A model generated the notes under the pieces. That model worked only from the letters and a program-made list of their open reading frames with translations, did not search any database and was not told the origin of the DNA. A stretch of 12,387 bases of DNA from positions 1-12,387 of the forward strand of contig JAUVXT010000049.1 in the NCBI GenBank assembly GCA_030603465.1, read 5' to 3'. Origin of the DNA: Deltaproteobacteria bacterium. GTDB taxonomy: Bacteria; Desulfobacterota; Syntrophia; Syntrophales; UBA2210. The position numbers were made by a program, and so were the translations under genes. Of the stretch, positions 1 to 6,905 are shown piece after piece. Positions within the stretch are counted from its first letter, which is position 1. The number at the start of each line of letters is the position of its first letter.

Positions 1-323
1 TAAAAATAAAAAATTTCCTTAACAGTCGGAGATTCCCCGCAACTTGTTGCGGGGAGCTTCAATTGAGCAGTCATCTGTACTTTGCCTCCCAGCAGCCGGC
101 TGTTGAATGTCACACTTATATAGTCATTCCCCTTTGTCAAAACATCCACCGGTTTCATGCCATGGATAAATTCATGGTATTTCTCGATATCAGAGGTTAT
201 CTGATAGGCAACTGTAAATGGTATGTTTAAATGCTCAATCTTTTTGAATCTAAACATAACACTTTCACAAAATTCAATATCATCGATTCTTGTCAAATCC
301 GATCCGATACCCAGGATTTCCAT
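1..323 (-). CDS. Unrecognised small protein, overlaps activator gene, runs off left edge
   Basis: An open frame starts at an ATG (323-321) and stays open to the window edge, at least 107 codons. It begins MEILGIGSDLTRIDDIEF and continues with protein-like text of alternating hydrophobic strands and charged residues, for example NDYISVTFNSRLLGGKV. A GGAG lies 8 nt before the ATG, which supports this start; an in-frame ATG at 347 is possible but has its purine run touching the codon. The first 31 nt overlap the 3' end of the large activator gene, so the two are probably translationally coupled. The last visible codons read through the hairpin at 34-55 into AT-rich sequence, so the natural C-terminus may be altered or lie just beyond the edge. 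I do not recognise the family; the first residues faintly recall holo-ACP synthase, but the rest does not follow it. Confidence 0.45.
   Translation of the reverse strand, partial: MEILGIGSDLTRIDDIEFCESVMFRFKKIEHLNIPFTVAYQITSDIEKYHEFIHGMKPVDVLTKGNDYISVTFNSRLLGGKVQMTAQLKLPATSCGESPTVKEIFYF
34..55. repeat. REP-like hairpin
   Basis: CCCCGCAACTTGTTGCGGGG (35-54) is a 9-bp inverted repeat with a 2-nt centre (8 bp with a CTTG loop), and a flanking T-A pair extends it. On the minus strand it is followed by about 15 nt of mixed sequence before a T-rich stretch, so it is not a textbook terminator, although it could still end or stabilise the transcript of the left operon. Its layout resembles the hairpin at 6549-6568, which suggests a dispersed REP family rather than a unique terminator. 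Confidence 0.5.
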
Positions 324-3300
324 TTTCCAATCTCCGACGACATGCATTCCTTAAAAAGAGTCAGAGTACTCGCAGATATACATGGTTCAGAGAATGACCT
401 GGAACAAATGGATGTATCCATTACTCCTGACTTACTGTTCATCTCTTCCCTTGCCGCCATTACCATGAAATGCAGCCGGTTCAGGATATTTACTTCACTT
501 GTACCTGGATCCATGTTGAGAGAAAGAAGGTTTAGCCGGGAATACAAGGTCTTCAGTCTTCGTTCCAGACCACTCCCGGTAATATGGTTTGCAAGGCAGC
601 CGAATGGTTGCAGGCATACAATATTCCCGATTCCATCCTCCAGCATCGCAATCATCTCTGCCGGCAGAAGCCAGCCCTCGCCGGCCTGATTGGCAAGACT
701 TGCGGCATTGCTTGCCGTCTCTGCCAGCTCCTTTAAGTCATGGGTTTTTCTGTAATACCGGAAATTCTGCATAACCCTTTCCACCTGAGATAAGTAATGC
801 CGTGTATACTTATCCAGTACGCGTGTCAGCAGCCTGTCTGTCACGGAACGTTTCAAATAGGCCTTCTGATCAAATTCCTCATTGATGAATCTCTGCGTAA
901 AAAACCCTGTGAGTGGCGGGACGACTACTTCGACTCCCTGTCCGATCAGCCATTCTACGATGTTATTATTGGAAAAAGAATTGTACTTGACAAAGATTTC
1001 TCCCAGCACTCCCACTACAGGAACAGGTTCGTTTGTAACGTCTACCATATTAAATTCAGAGATCGCTTCTTTGAGCAAATTTAGAAGCCTGCCAAAATCC
1101 GCTTCTTCCACCCACTTTTCCATCCTGGAGAGATATTTCTTGTGTATTGCCTCCGATTCTCCTGTATTTATCTCACGTGCTGCCGTGGCAAGATACATCC
1201 TGGCAAGGGCATCGGTAAAGATAAGCCCCATGCCCAGTCGTTTAATCAATCCCTTTTTATCTATGGTAAATCCCGGCTGCGGGTTGGCATCACCCATTGA
1301 AAGTGACAAAACAGGCACATCGCTAAAACCCGCGCTGATGAGTGCTTTTTTTGTGAGAGGAACATAATTGGACGCCCTGCACTGTCCTCCCGTCTGGGTG
1401 AGCATGACAGCCGTGCGTTTCGGGTCATATTTCCCTGACTGTAATGCCTTAATAATATCTCCTACGACAATAATAGCGGGATAACACATGTCATTGTTGA
1501 TATACTTGAGACCAGTATCCACAGAAGCCCTGTCCGGGGGTGGAAGTACCTCTAACTTGTGACCGATGGTTCTGGAAAGGGCGGGTATTGGTGGCGAATA
1601 TAACGGAGAAAACCATGGCACAATTATAGTCCGCCCCCTGTCTTCCGACATAAAAGCGCGGTTTGTTTTTTTCTTTATTCCCTTTACCTTCTGTCCTTTG
1701 CCTCTCGCCTCTTCTATCGCCTCCAGCATGGAGCGGAGCCGGATCTTTACCGCTCCAAGATTGGTGATTTCATCCATCTTGATCAGAGTATAAATCTTTC
1801 CGGCATCTTTTATTATTTCTCTTGCCTCATCAGCGGATATGGCATCCAGTCCACAACCAAAGGATGTGATTTGAACCAGTTCCGTATATTCAGTATCAGC
1901 CACATACTTTGCAGCGGCAAGGAGTCTGTTCGTATATGACCACTGTGTGAGGATCTTGCTGTCTTTCAGAGCACATTTTCCGGTTACAGGAACGGCATCT
2001 TCAGGAATTACGTCAACCCCCATCCCTGCGAGCAGCTCGGGAATACCATGATTGACCAGCGGGTCAACATGGTAAGGTCTTCCTGCCAACACGACGAGAA
2101 GACGATTATCTGTTCCGGCATTATCAATAATATTGACGGCCATTCCTTTAAGTTGATTTTTATATTCTCTATGAGCTGCTATCCCTTTGTTCATGGCCTG
2201 ACAAACGAGATTTTTGCTGATTCCAAATTGTCTTGCAAAGGAATAAAGCTGCTTTTTGAGAAGCGAGGTATCCTTAAAACTGATAACAGGGCTGTCCATC
2301 GGTATCCCATATTTCCCCTCCGGATCAATGGAGCTTCTAAGAACATCGGGATATCCTGTGACGACAGGACAGTTATAGCTGTTCATGGTATCGCGGTGTT
2401 TATTTTCATAAACTACCGTCGGATAAAATATCCGGTCAACACCCTTTTCTATTAAATCGACTACATGGCCGTGGACGAGCTTTGCCGGAAAGCAGATATT
2501 GTCCGACATAACAGTTCCGGTTCCCTTTTCAAACAATCCAGTACTGGATGTATCAGATAGAACCACCTTGAAGCCACACTCCACAAGAAAGACGCACCAG
2601 AAAGGAAAGTTCTCATACATATTCAGGGCACGGGGGATACCAAATGTCAAAATAGGTGACCTGTCCGGTTCCGTTTTGCGGTCAAAGAGCAGCCTGAACT
2701 TTGCGGCTATAAGATTTTCCCCATGTTCTTTAGATGAAGTCCCATTTGTAAAATAACGCTCACAGCGGTTACCGGTAAAATAACTCCTGCCGTTTTTAAA
2801 TAACAATCTCTTTACACCGCACCTGTTTTCACATCCCTTACAATGGAGAGTTTTTGTGGTAAAGCCGACTTCCTGATCAAATGGACTGAATCCGTAAAAT
2901 TGTGAAACCTCAGAGGAGTCTGCCTGATAGTTCTGAAGCGCAGTAAGCGCCGCCCCATACGCGCCCATCAATTCAGAAATATCAGGGCGTATTACCTCTC
3001 GCCCAAGCAGGATTTCAAAGGCGCGCAGGACTGCGGGATTTCGAAATGTGCCTCCCTGGGCAACGATTTTTCCACCCAGTGTTTCAGAATCTCTCAGTTT
3101 GAGGACTTTGTACAGGGAATTCTTTATCACCGAATATGCAAGACCTGCGGAGATGTCCGAGACGGTTGCGCCCTCGCGCAGCGCCTGCTTAACCCTTGAA
3201 TTCATAAAGACCGTGCATCTGGTCCCCAGATCGAAGGGTGCATTTCCCTGACACGCAAGCCCGGCGAATTCAGAAACATCATATCCGAGTGAATGGGCGA

Positions 3301-4774
3301 AAGTCTCAATAAAGGAACCGCATCCGGAGGAGCAGGCCTCATTAATCTGAATGTCTGATATGGCGCCATCATCGACATAAATGGCCTTCATATCCTGACC
3401 GCCGATATCGAGGATAAACGATACATCTTTGTCAAAAGACCTTGCCGCCCGGTAGTGCGCCATTGTTTCTACTACGCCGCAATCCATAGTAAAAGCGGCT
3501 CTGATGAGGTCTTCCCCGTAACCGGTTACCGCTGTCCTGACAATATCCGGTGTTACTACGGCCCGTTTGAACTCTCCCTGAAACTCTTTCAACCCTTTTT
3601 TTACTGCATCAATGGAATCACCATTATTGGGTGCATAGTATGTCAGTACAACCCTTTTCTGATCATCAATAAGAGCTATCTTTGTTGTGGTGGACCCGGA
3701 ATCAATACCTAAAAAACACTTCCTGTCCTTAATCTGAGAGATATCTGTTTTTTTCACATTGTGCCCTGCGTGTCTTTTCTCCCAGACCTGAAATTCTTCA
3801 GAGTTACTAAACAGCGGGGGAAGCCTGTTGGATTCAGATGTCTGTGGCACTCGTGTTTTGTCTGTTTTTATCAATTGAATGAGCTTTTGGATCTCAATCT
3901 TGCGGTAAATAGGGACAGCGCCCTTTTTACTCAAAGAGCAAAAGGTGTTGTTTCTGCAGCCAATAAAAAGGGCGCTGTCCCTATTTACCAGAGCTGCACC
4001 TATGGCAGGGATGAATTCAGGGTACTCAGGGATAACAAAATCTTTCTTTTCGTTCAGACCAAGGATGTCGATAAAGGCCTTTTGTAATTGTGGAAAAAAT
4101 TTAAGGGGACCACCTGCAAAAAGAATCTTCTTCTTGATATCAGAGCCGCGGGCAAGGGTGGTAATTACCTGAAGCGCCACAGCATGAAAAACGGATGCCG
4201 CAATGTCTTCCCTGGAAACCTTATTGCTCAAAAGAGCTTGAATGTCCGTTTTGGCAAATACACCGCACCTGGAGGCTATTGGATGTATTGAAGTGCTTTC
4301 TTTCGCTAATCGGTCCAAATCAGTAATTGATACATCCAACAATACGGCCATCTGGTCGATAAATGCTCCTGTGCCGCCGGCACAGCTTCCGTTCATCCTG
4401 ATATCGGGACGGAACCGGTCATCAAAAAATACAACCTTTGAATCTTCACCACCAATTTCGATAAGTGTCCTGACCTCAGGATATATTTTCTTTATCAGCT
4501 TTGCGGAAGCCACAACCTCCTGAACAAATGGAATACCAAGGGATTCCGCAACTCCCATGCCTGCTGAACCTGTAACAGTCAGATCCAACTGAACATCCCC
4601 CATCTCATCATGTGCTTCTTTAAGGATGTACAGAACTGTATCCAATATCACGGCGTTGTGACGACGATAGCGGGAGAAAACCGGTCTTCCGGAATCATCA
4701 CAGATCACCACTTTGACTGTAGTAGAACCTATGTCAATACCTGCAGGGTAACTGTTTTTGTAATCTTCAACCAT
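293..4774 (-). CDS. Large BadF/BcrA/HgdC-type CoA-dehydratase activator, two ASKHA domains plus DUF2229 regions
   Basis: This 1493-residue protein belongs to the acyl-CoA dehydratase activase family (2-hydroxyacyl-CoA dehydratase / benzoyl-CoA reductase activators). Known relatives use ATP hydrolysis to drive one-electron transfer through a 4Fe-4S cluster at low potential. Two ASKHA ATPase halves are visible: residues 11-262 (GIDIGSTTVK, IGGEDSK) and 353-612 (GIDSGSTTTK, IGGQDMK). Each keeps the two cysteine positions expected for the cluster: C131 and C170, then C481 and C520. A CxxCxxxC motif follows (C645, C648, C652). DUF2229-like and dehydratase-subunit-like segments come after it (about 705-830, 890-1010, 1048-1190 and 1250-1435; LAGRPYHVDP, QTGGQCR, QPFGCLANH). 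The ATG start has GAGAGGA about 14 nt upstream. The gene follows the HD gene by 22 nt. Residues 262-291 come from a palindromic repeat. The last 45 or so residues (Ser/Cys-rich) look unlike the family. The substrate is unknown; many relatives of this size are orphan activators. Confidence 0.9.
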   Translation of the reverse strand: MVEDYKNSYPAGIDIGSTTVKVVICDDSGRPVFSRYRRHNAVILDTVLYILKEAHDEMGDVQLDLTVTGSAGMGVAESLGIPFVQEVVASAKLIKKIYPEVRTLIEIGGEDSKVVFFDDRFRPDIRMNGSCAGGTGAFIDQMAVLLDVSITDLDRLAKESTSIHPIASRCGVFAKTDIQALLSNKVSREDIAASVFHAVALQVITTLARGSDIKKKILFAGGPLKFFPQLQKAFIDILGLNEKKDFVIPEYPEFIPAIGAALVNRDSALFIGCRNNTFCSLSKKGAVPIYRKIEIQKLIQLIKTDKTRVPQTSESNRLPPLFSNSEEFQVWEKRHAGHNVKKTDISQIKDRKCFLGIDSGSTTTKIALIDDQKRVVLTYYAPNNGDSIDAVKKGLKEFQGEFKRAVVTPDIVRTAVTGYGEDLIRAAFTMDCGVVETMAHYRAARSFDKDVSFILDIGGQDMKAIYVDDGAISDIQINEACSSGCGSFIETFAHSLGYDVSEFAGLACQGNAPFDLGTRCTVFMNSRVKQALREGATVSDISAGLAYSVIKNSLYKVLKLRDSETLGGKIVAQGGTFRNPAVLRAFEILLGREVIRPDISELMGAYGAALTALQNYQADSSEVSQFYGFSPFDQEVGFTTKTLHCKGCENRCGVKRLLFKNGRSYFTGNRCERYFTNGTSSKEHGENLIAAKFRLLFDRKTEPDRSPILTFGIPRALNMYENFPFWCVFLVECGFKVVLSDTSSTGLFEKGTGTVMSDNICFPAKLVHGHVVDLIEKGVDRIFYPTVVYENKHRDTMNSYNCPVVTGYPDVLRSSIDPEGKYGIPMDSPVISFKDTSLLKKQLYSFARQFGISKNLVCQAMNKGIAAHREYKNQLKGMAVNIIDNAGTDNRLLVVLAGRPYHVDPLVNHGIPELLAGMGVDVIPEDAVPVTGKCALKDSKILTQWSYTNRLLAAAKYVADTEYTELVQITSFGCGLDAISADEAREIIKDAGKIYTLIKMDEITNLGAVKIRLRSMLEAIEEARGKGQKVKGIKKKTNRAFMSEDRGRTIIVPWFSPLYSPPIPALSRTIGHKLEVLPPPDRASVDTGLKYINNDMCYPAIIVVGDIIKALQSGKYDPKRTAVMLTQTGGQCRASNYVPLTKKALISAGFSDVPVLSLSMGDANPQPGFTIDKKGLIKRLGMGLIFTDALARMYLATAAREINTGESEAIHKKYLSRMEKWVEEADFGRLLNLLKEAISEFNMVDVTNEPVPVVGVLGEIFVKYNSFSNNNIVEWLIGQGVEVVVPPLTGFFTQRFINEEFDQKAYLKRSVTDRLLTRVLDKYTRHYLSQVERVMQNFRYYRKTHDLKELAETASNAASLANQAGEGWLLPAEMIAMLEDGIGNIVCLQPFGCLANHITGSGLERRLKTLYSRLNLLSLNMDPGTSEVNILNRLHFMVMAAREEMNSKSGVMDTSICSRSFSEPCISASTLTLFKECMSSEIGKWKSWVSDRI
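3904..3989. repeat. Palindromic repeat element inserted in frame within the activator gene
   Basis: Arms 3904-3929 and 3964-3989 are perfect 26-nt inverted repeats (GGTAAATAGGGACAGCGCCC then TTTTTA) around a 34-nt centre. The element lies wholly within the activator coding sequence and is read in frame as residues 262-291, including NRDSALF and KGAVPIY. It falls just after the first ATPase half and before the linker to the second. Size and structure fit a MITE- or REPIN-like non-autonomous element. From memory, similar 'AAATAGGGACAGCG' repeats occur scattered in Desulfobacterota genomes, but I could not check this. Confidence 0.85.
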
Positions 4775-4796
4775 TGTGTAGCTTAATATCCTCTCA

Positions 4797-5816
4797 TTAT
4801 AATTGATTGAGCCAACTGAACACTCCAGGCCTTTTATCTTGTGAACTCCAGACGATCTGCCTAACCGATAGATAGTCTTTTACTGTACAGCAGGTGTCTA
4901 CCAGGCACACAACCCAGGATTCCATGTACCTGGGAGGTATTATTGTAAGAGGCCACATATGTTTTATGATAATATCCTCTTCTTTTTTTGAGAGGATTGT
5001 CACTTCTCTGGCGTTTCTCAGGGATATCCAGGGATGACGGAAACCGTGCAGCCTTGGTCCCTCACGAAGCCAGTCATAAAAAAAGAGATCATGGAGCAAT
5101 GCGCCTTTAACTATTGCATCACAATCCAAAGACAATCTTTTAGACAGCAGGAAACTATGCCATGCCACCTCCACGCTGTGATCAAGACGGGTCTTGTCAC
5201 GATGATGTCCGAACCCTGCCAGTCTTTGAACTGCAGGGTGTTCAATCAACGGCCCTGCAATATCCATAAATTCTGATTCATCATCACCTGACAATAGCCT
5301 TCTTTTCCCCTTTCTTTCCCAGATGATCCCGGCACATCTGACTGTCCAGTCGGCAAATATAACTCCAGACACAACAATAGCGAAGATATCCACAGCAACA
5401 GGATTCAAGAGGTTCAAAAAGGGGAGATACATGGGTAATGCAAGATACTCGAAGGCAAATGCCAGGAGCAGCCAGTAGATGGAAAATTGCAGGCAGATAT
5501 AATTTTTTATTCTGAATTTCTTCTCCGAATAATTCCAGAGGCGGATATTCAGGCATCCTTCAAAGATAAATCCTGTTATAAATTCGAGTCCCGTTGTTAC
5601 GAGAAGATAGACCAGGCATTTTATGAGCAAATTGCTCCCCTGCATATGCGCCACACAGGAAGTGAGAATGAGGGCGCCGATTCCATAAATCGGAAGATAA
5701 GGGCCTCTTAAAAATCCCGGATTGACAAAAGCTCTTGCATTAAGGGAACGGAAAATTACCTCAAGCACCCACCCGATAATTGAAAAAAAGGTAAAGAGAA
5801 ACAGATAATATAACAA
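4797..5816 (-). CDS. CmpB-type membrane protein fused to HD-domain hydrolase
   Basis: This 339-residue protein has two parts. Residues 1-165 are a multi-pass membrane domain, with about five hydrophobic segments, of the CmpB/DUF1113 type ('putative ABC transporter permease'); its signature is seen at 31-46 (VNPGFLRGPYLPIYGI). Residues 185-339 form a cytosolic HD domain with the metal-ligand pattern H213 (LDHS), H242-D243 (LLHDLFFYDW), H261, H286 and D307, all present, so metal-dependent phosphohydrolase activity is plausible. The substrate is unknown. The start is TTG, 2 nt after the tetR stop, with AAGGAG 11 nt and GAGG 8 nt upstream. The N-terminal sequence begins directly with the family's usual opening, which supports this start. 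The activator gene follows after 22 nt, so the three genes look co-transcribed. Despite the family name, no ABC ATPase partner is nearby. The domain calls are firm; the biological role is not known. Confidence 0.85.
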   Translation of the reverse strand: MLYYLFLFTFFSIIGWVLEVIFRSLNARAFVNPGFLRGPYLPIYGIGALILTSCVAHMQGSNLLIKCLVYLLVTTGLEFITGFIFEGCLNIRLWNYSEKKFRIKNYICLQFSIYWLLLAFAFEYLALPMYLPFLNLLNPVAVDIFAIVVSGVIFADWTVRCAGIIWERKGKRRLLSGDDESEFMDIAGPLIEHPAVQRLAGFGHHRDKTRLDHSVEVAWHSFLLSKRLSLDCDAIVKGALLHDLFFYDWLREGPRLHGFRHPWISLRNAREVTILSKKEEDIIIKHMWPLTIIPPRYMESWVVCLVDTCCTVKDYLSVRQIVWSSQDKRPGVFSWLNQL

Positions 5817-5818
5817 TT

Positions 5819-6406
5819 TCAGATCCTCTCCTTTCTAATGAGAATTCCACTGCAAAGGATATTGGACAGATTATCCAGGTGCGCTTCGATCTCATTATCG
5901 TTTTCTTTCAGCAGCCAGGTTGTTTCAAAGCCCCTTAGGGCATACCCGATCGCCTGTGCCGTAAGCATTATATTTGAAACATGAAAAATCCCTTCATCTG
6001 CACCCTTCTCAAGAATTGAGTGGAGAATGCTCACCTCCTTTGAGAAAAGACGGTCACGGATACTGCTTGTCTTTGGAAGCAACTTATCTATTCCTTCACG
6101 GCTGAGGTTCAAAATATTAATGGCCTCCTTCATGTAACGAAACTTTGCATGCATGAATACTCTGAGCTTATCTGCCGGAGATATTGCATCCTCAACAATA
6201 GCCGATATCTTTTCAATAATGTCGTTGACTTCACGATTGAGAACCTCCAGATATATTTGATCCTTACTGCCAAAATAATTATAGATGGTTGCCTTGGCGA
6301 CCCTCGCCATACGGGCTATTTCATGTAAGTTTGTTTTCTGAATACCATACCTTCCGAACATATTTCTTGCCGCATCAAGTATTGATTCTAACTTTTCCTG
6401 TTTCAT
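5819..6406 (-). CDS. TetR/AcrR-family transcriptional regulator
   Basis: This 195-residue protein has the N-terminal TetR helix-turn-helix at about residues 5-52: ILDAARNMFGRYG, then the recognition segment ARVAKATIYNYFGSKDQIY. The C-terminal region (about 60-190) is all-helical and variable, as is normal for ligand-binding domains of this family, and the length is typical. The ATG at 6406 has GAGGA about 10 nt upstream. The gene is first in a tight group with the membrane-HD fusion (2-nt gap) and the activator, so it most likely represses its own operon in response to an unknown ligand. A CoA ester or fatty acid is one guess from the neighbouring activator. An imperfect inverted repeat upstream could be its operator. 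The family assignment is secure; the ligand and targets are not. Confidence 0.92.
   Translation of the reverse strand: MKQEKLESILDAARNMFGRYGIQKTNLHEIARMARVAKATIYNYFGSKDQIYLEVLNREVNDIIEKISAIVEDAISPADKLRVFMHAKFRYMKEAINILNLSREGIDKLLPKTSSIRDRLFSKEVSILHSILEKGADEGIFHVSNIMLTAQAIGYALRGFETTWLLKENDNEIEAHLDNLSNILCSGILIRKERI
5825..5833 (-). promoter_or_regulatory. Ribosome binding site supporting a TTG start
   Basis: The minus strand reads AAGGAGAGG just inside the 3' end of tetR, then TGA (tetR stop), AA and TTG. This purine-rich site is the only good initiation signal for the membrane-HD gene and supports the rare TTG start at 5816. Spacing is 11 nt from AAGGAG or 8 nt from GAGG. Confidence 0.65.
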
Positions 6407-6435
6407 TTATTTTATCCTCATAATTATACTATCTG

Positions 6436-6485
6436 GACTATTTTAGTTTTTCAGTCTAAATATAATATAAAAAAATGAATGTCAA
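6436..6485 (-). promoter_or_regulatory. Putative tetR-operon promoter and operator
   Basis: On the minus strand a perfect TTGACA (6480-6485) is followed after 15 nt by TATATT (6459-6464), a sigma-70-like pair with a short spacer. Directly downstream, GACT (6453-6456) and AGTC (6436-6439) form a weak inverted repeat with a 13-nt AT-rich centre, well placed for an autorepressor. A perfect TATAAT also occurs at 6423-6428 but has no good -35 and would start transcription almost at the start codon. Confidence 0.4.
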
Positions 6486-6520
6486 GGGAAAATCGGATCA
6501 TCCCTTATAATTAGATCAAA

Positions 6521-6739
6521 TTGGAACTTTTTCTTTTTACTATTTGTACCCTTCAGCTTGCTGCAGGGAGGTTTATCTGTGCTTGGCATGACGCACCTAC
6601 TGACCTTCTGGCGGAAACACTGGAAGTAAAACGCCCGCAGTTACCGGACGGAAGGGTAACGCTGACAAAGGGACGTCTGAAGGTGCATGAGGCAGAACCC
6701 ATATACATAGCGAACAGCGAACCAACTATGTGGGTTTAG
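6521..6739 (+). other. Orphan 72-codon plus-strand frame, possible remnant
   Basis: This is the only open frame of note in the spacer and the only plus-strand frame not shadowing a real gene. It would encode a 72-residue soluble peptide (for example DLLAETLEVKRPQLPDGRV). Base composition over about 6545-6740 is more GC-rich than its surroundings. I see no good ribosome binding site before the ATG, and the start of the frame lies in AT-rich sequence and crosses the hairpin at 6549-6568. I do not recognise the sequence. It could be a leftover of a mobile element or a decayed gene, or simply chance. Confidence 0.2.
6549..6568. repeat. REP-like hairpin, imperfect
   Basis: CCCTTCAGCTTGCTGCAGGG folds into a 9-bp stem with one mismatch. 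It has the same overall layout as the hairpin at 34-55: C-run, CA, a CTTG centre, TG, G-run, then GAG on the plus strand. It is probably a diverged copy of the same dispersed repeat. Confidence 0.4.
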
Positions 6740-6905
6740 AGAGCAGGGACTGATCTTTCTCTAATTTTAACCACTCAAACAGGGAAGATGGATTCATAAA
6801 AAGTGGTCAACTCGGAGATAATTACAAAGGCTACTTGTGCAAACACATATATTGCTCAACGGGCTGGAATCCCATAGGCGCAAAAGTTCCGATACAGACA
6901 GATGT

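Larger units (their letters stand above)
6486..6905. other. Intergenic spacer with no convincing gene
   Basis: This stretch separates the thiamin cluster (HAD stop at 6906) from the tetR promoter. Its centre, about 6545-6740, is GC-richer than the flanks and holds an orphan plus-strand frame. The part at 6740-6905 is AT-rich, with a weak ACCACT / AGTGGT inverted pair around 6768-6805. I see no clear intrinsic terminator after the HAD gene, no tRNA and no riboswitch. Confidence 0.5.

Noticed and set aside
34..60. Intrinsic terminator at the left edge
   Set aside because: The hairpin is not followed directly by a T-run on the minus strand, and a matching hairpin elsewhere suggests a dispersed repeat; a terminator role is not excluded.
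3761..4172. Plus-strand frames over the activator that seem to contain NRDSALF and KGAVPIY as well
   Set aside because: These are shadows; the same peptide appears on both strands because the palindromic repeat reads alike in both directions.
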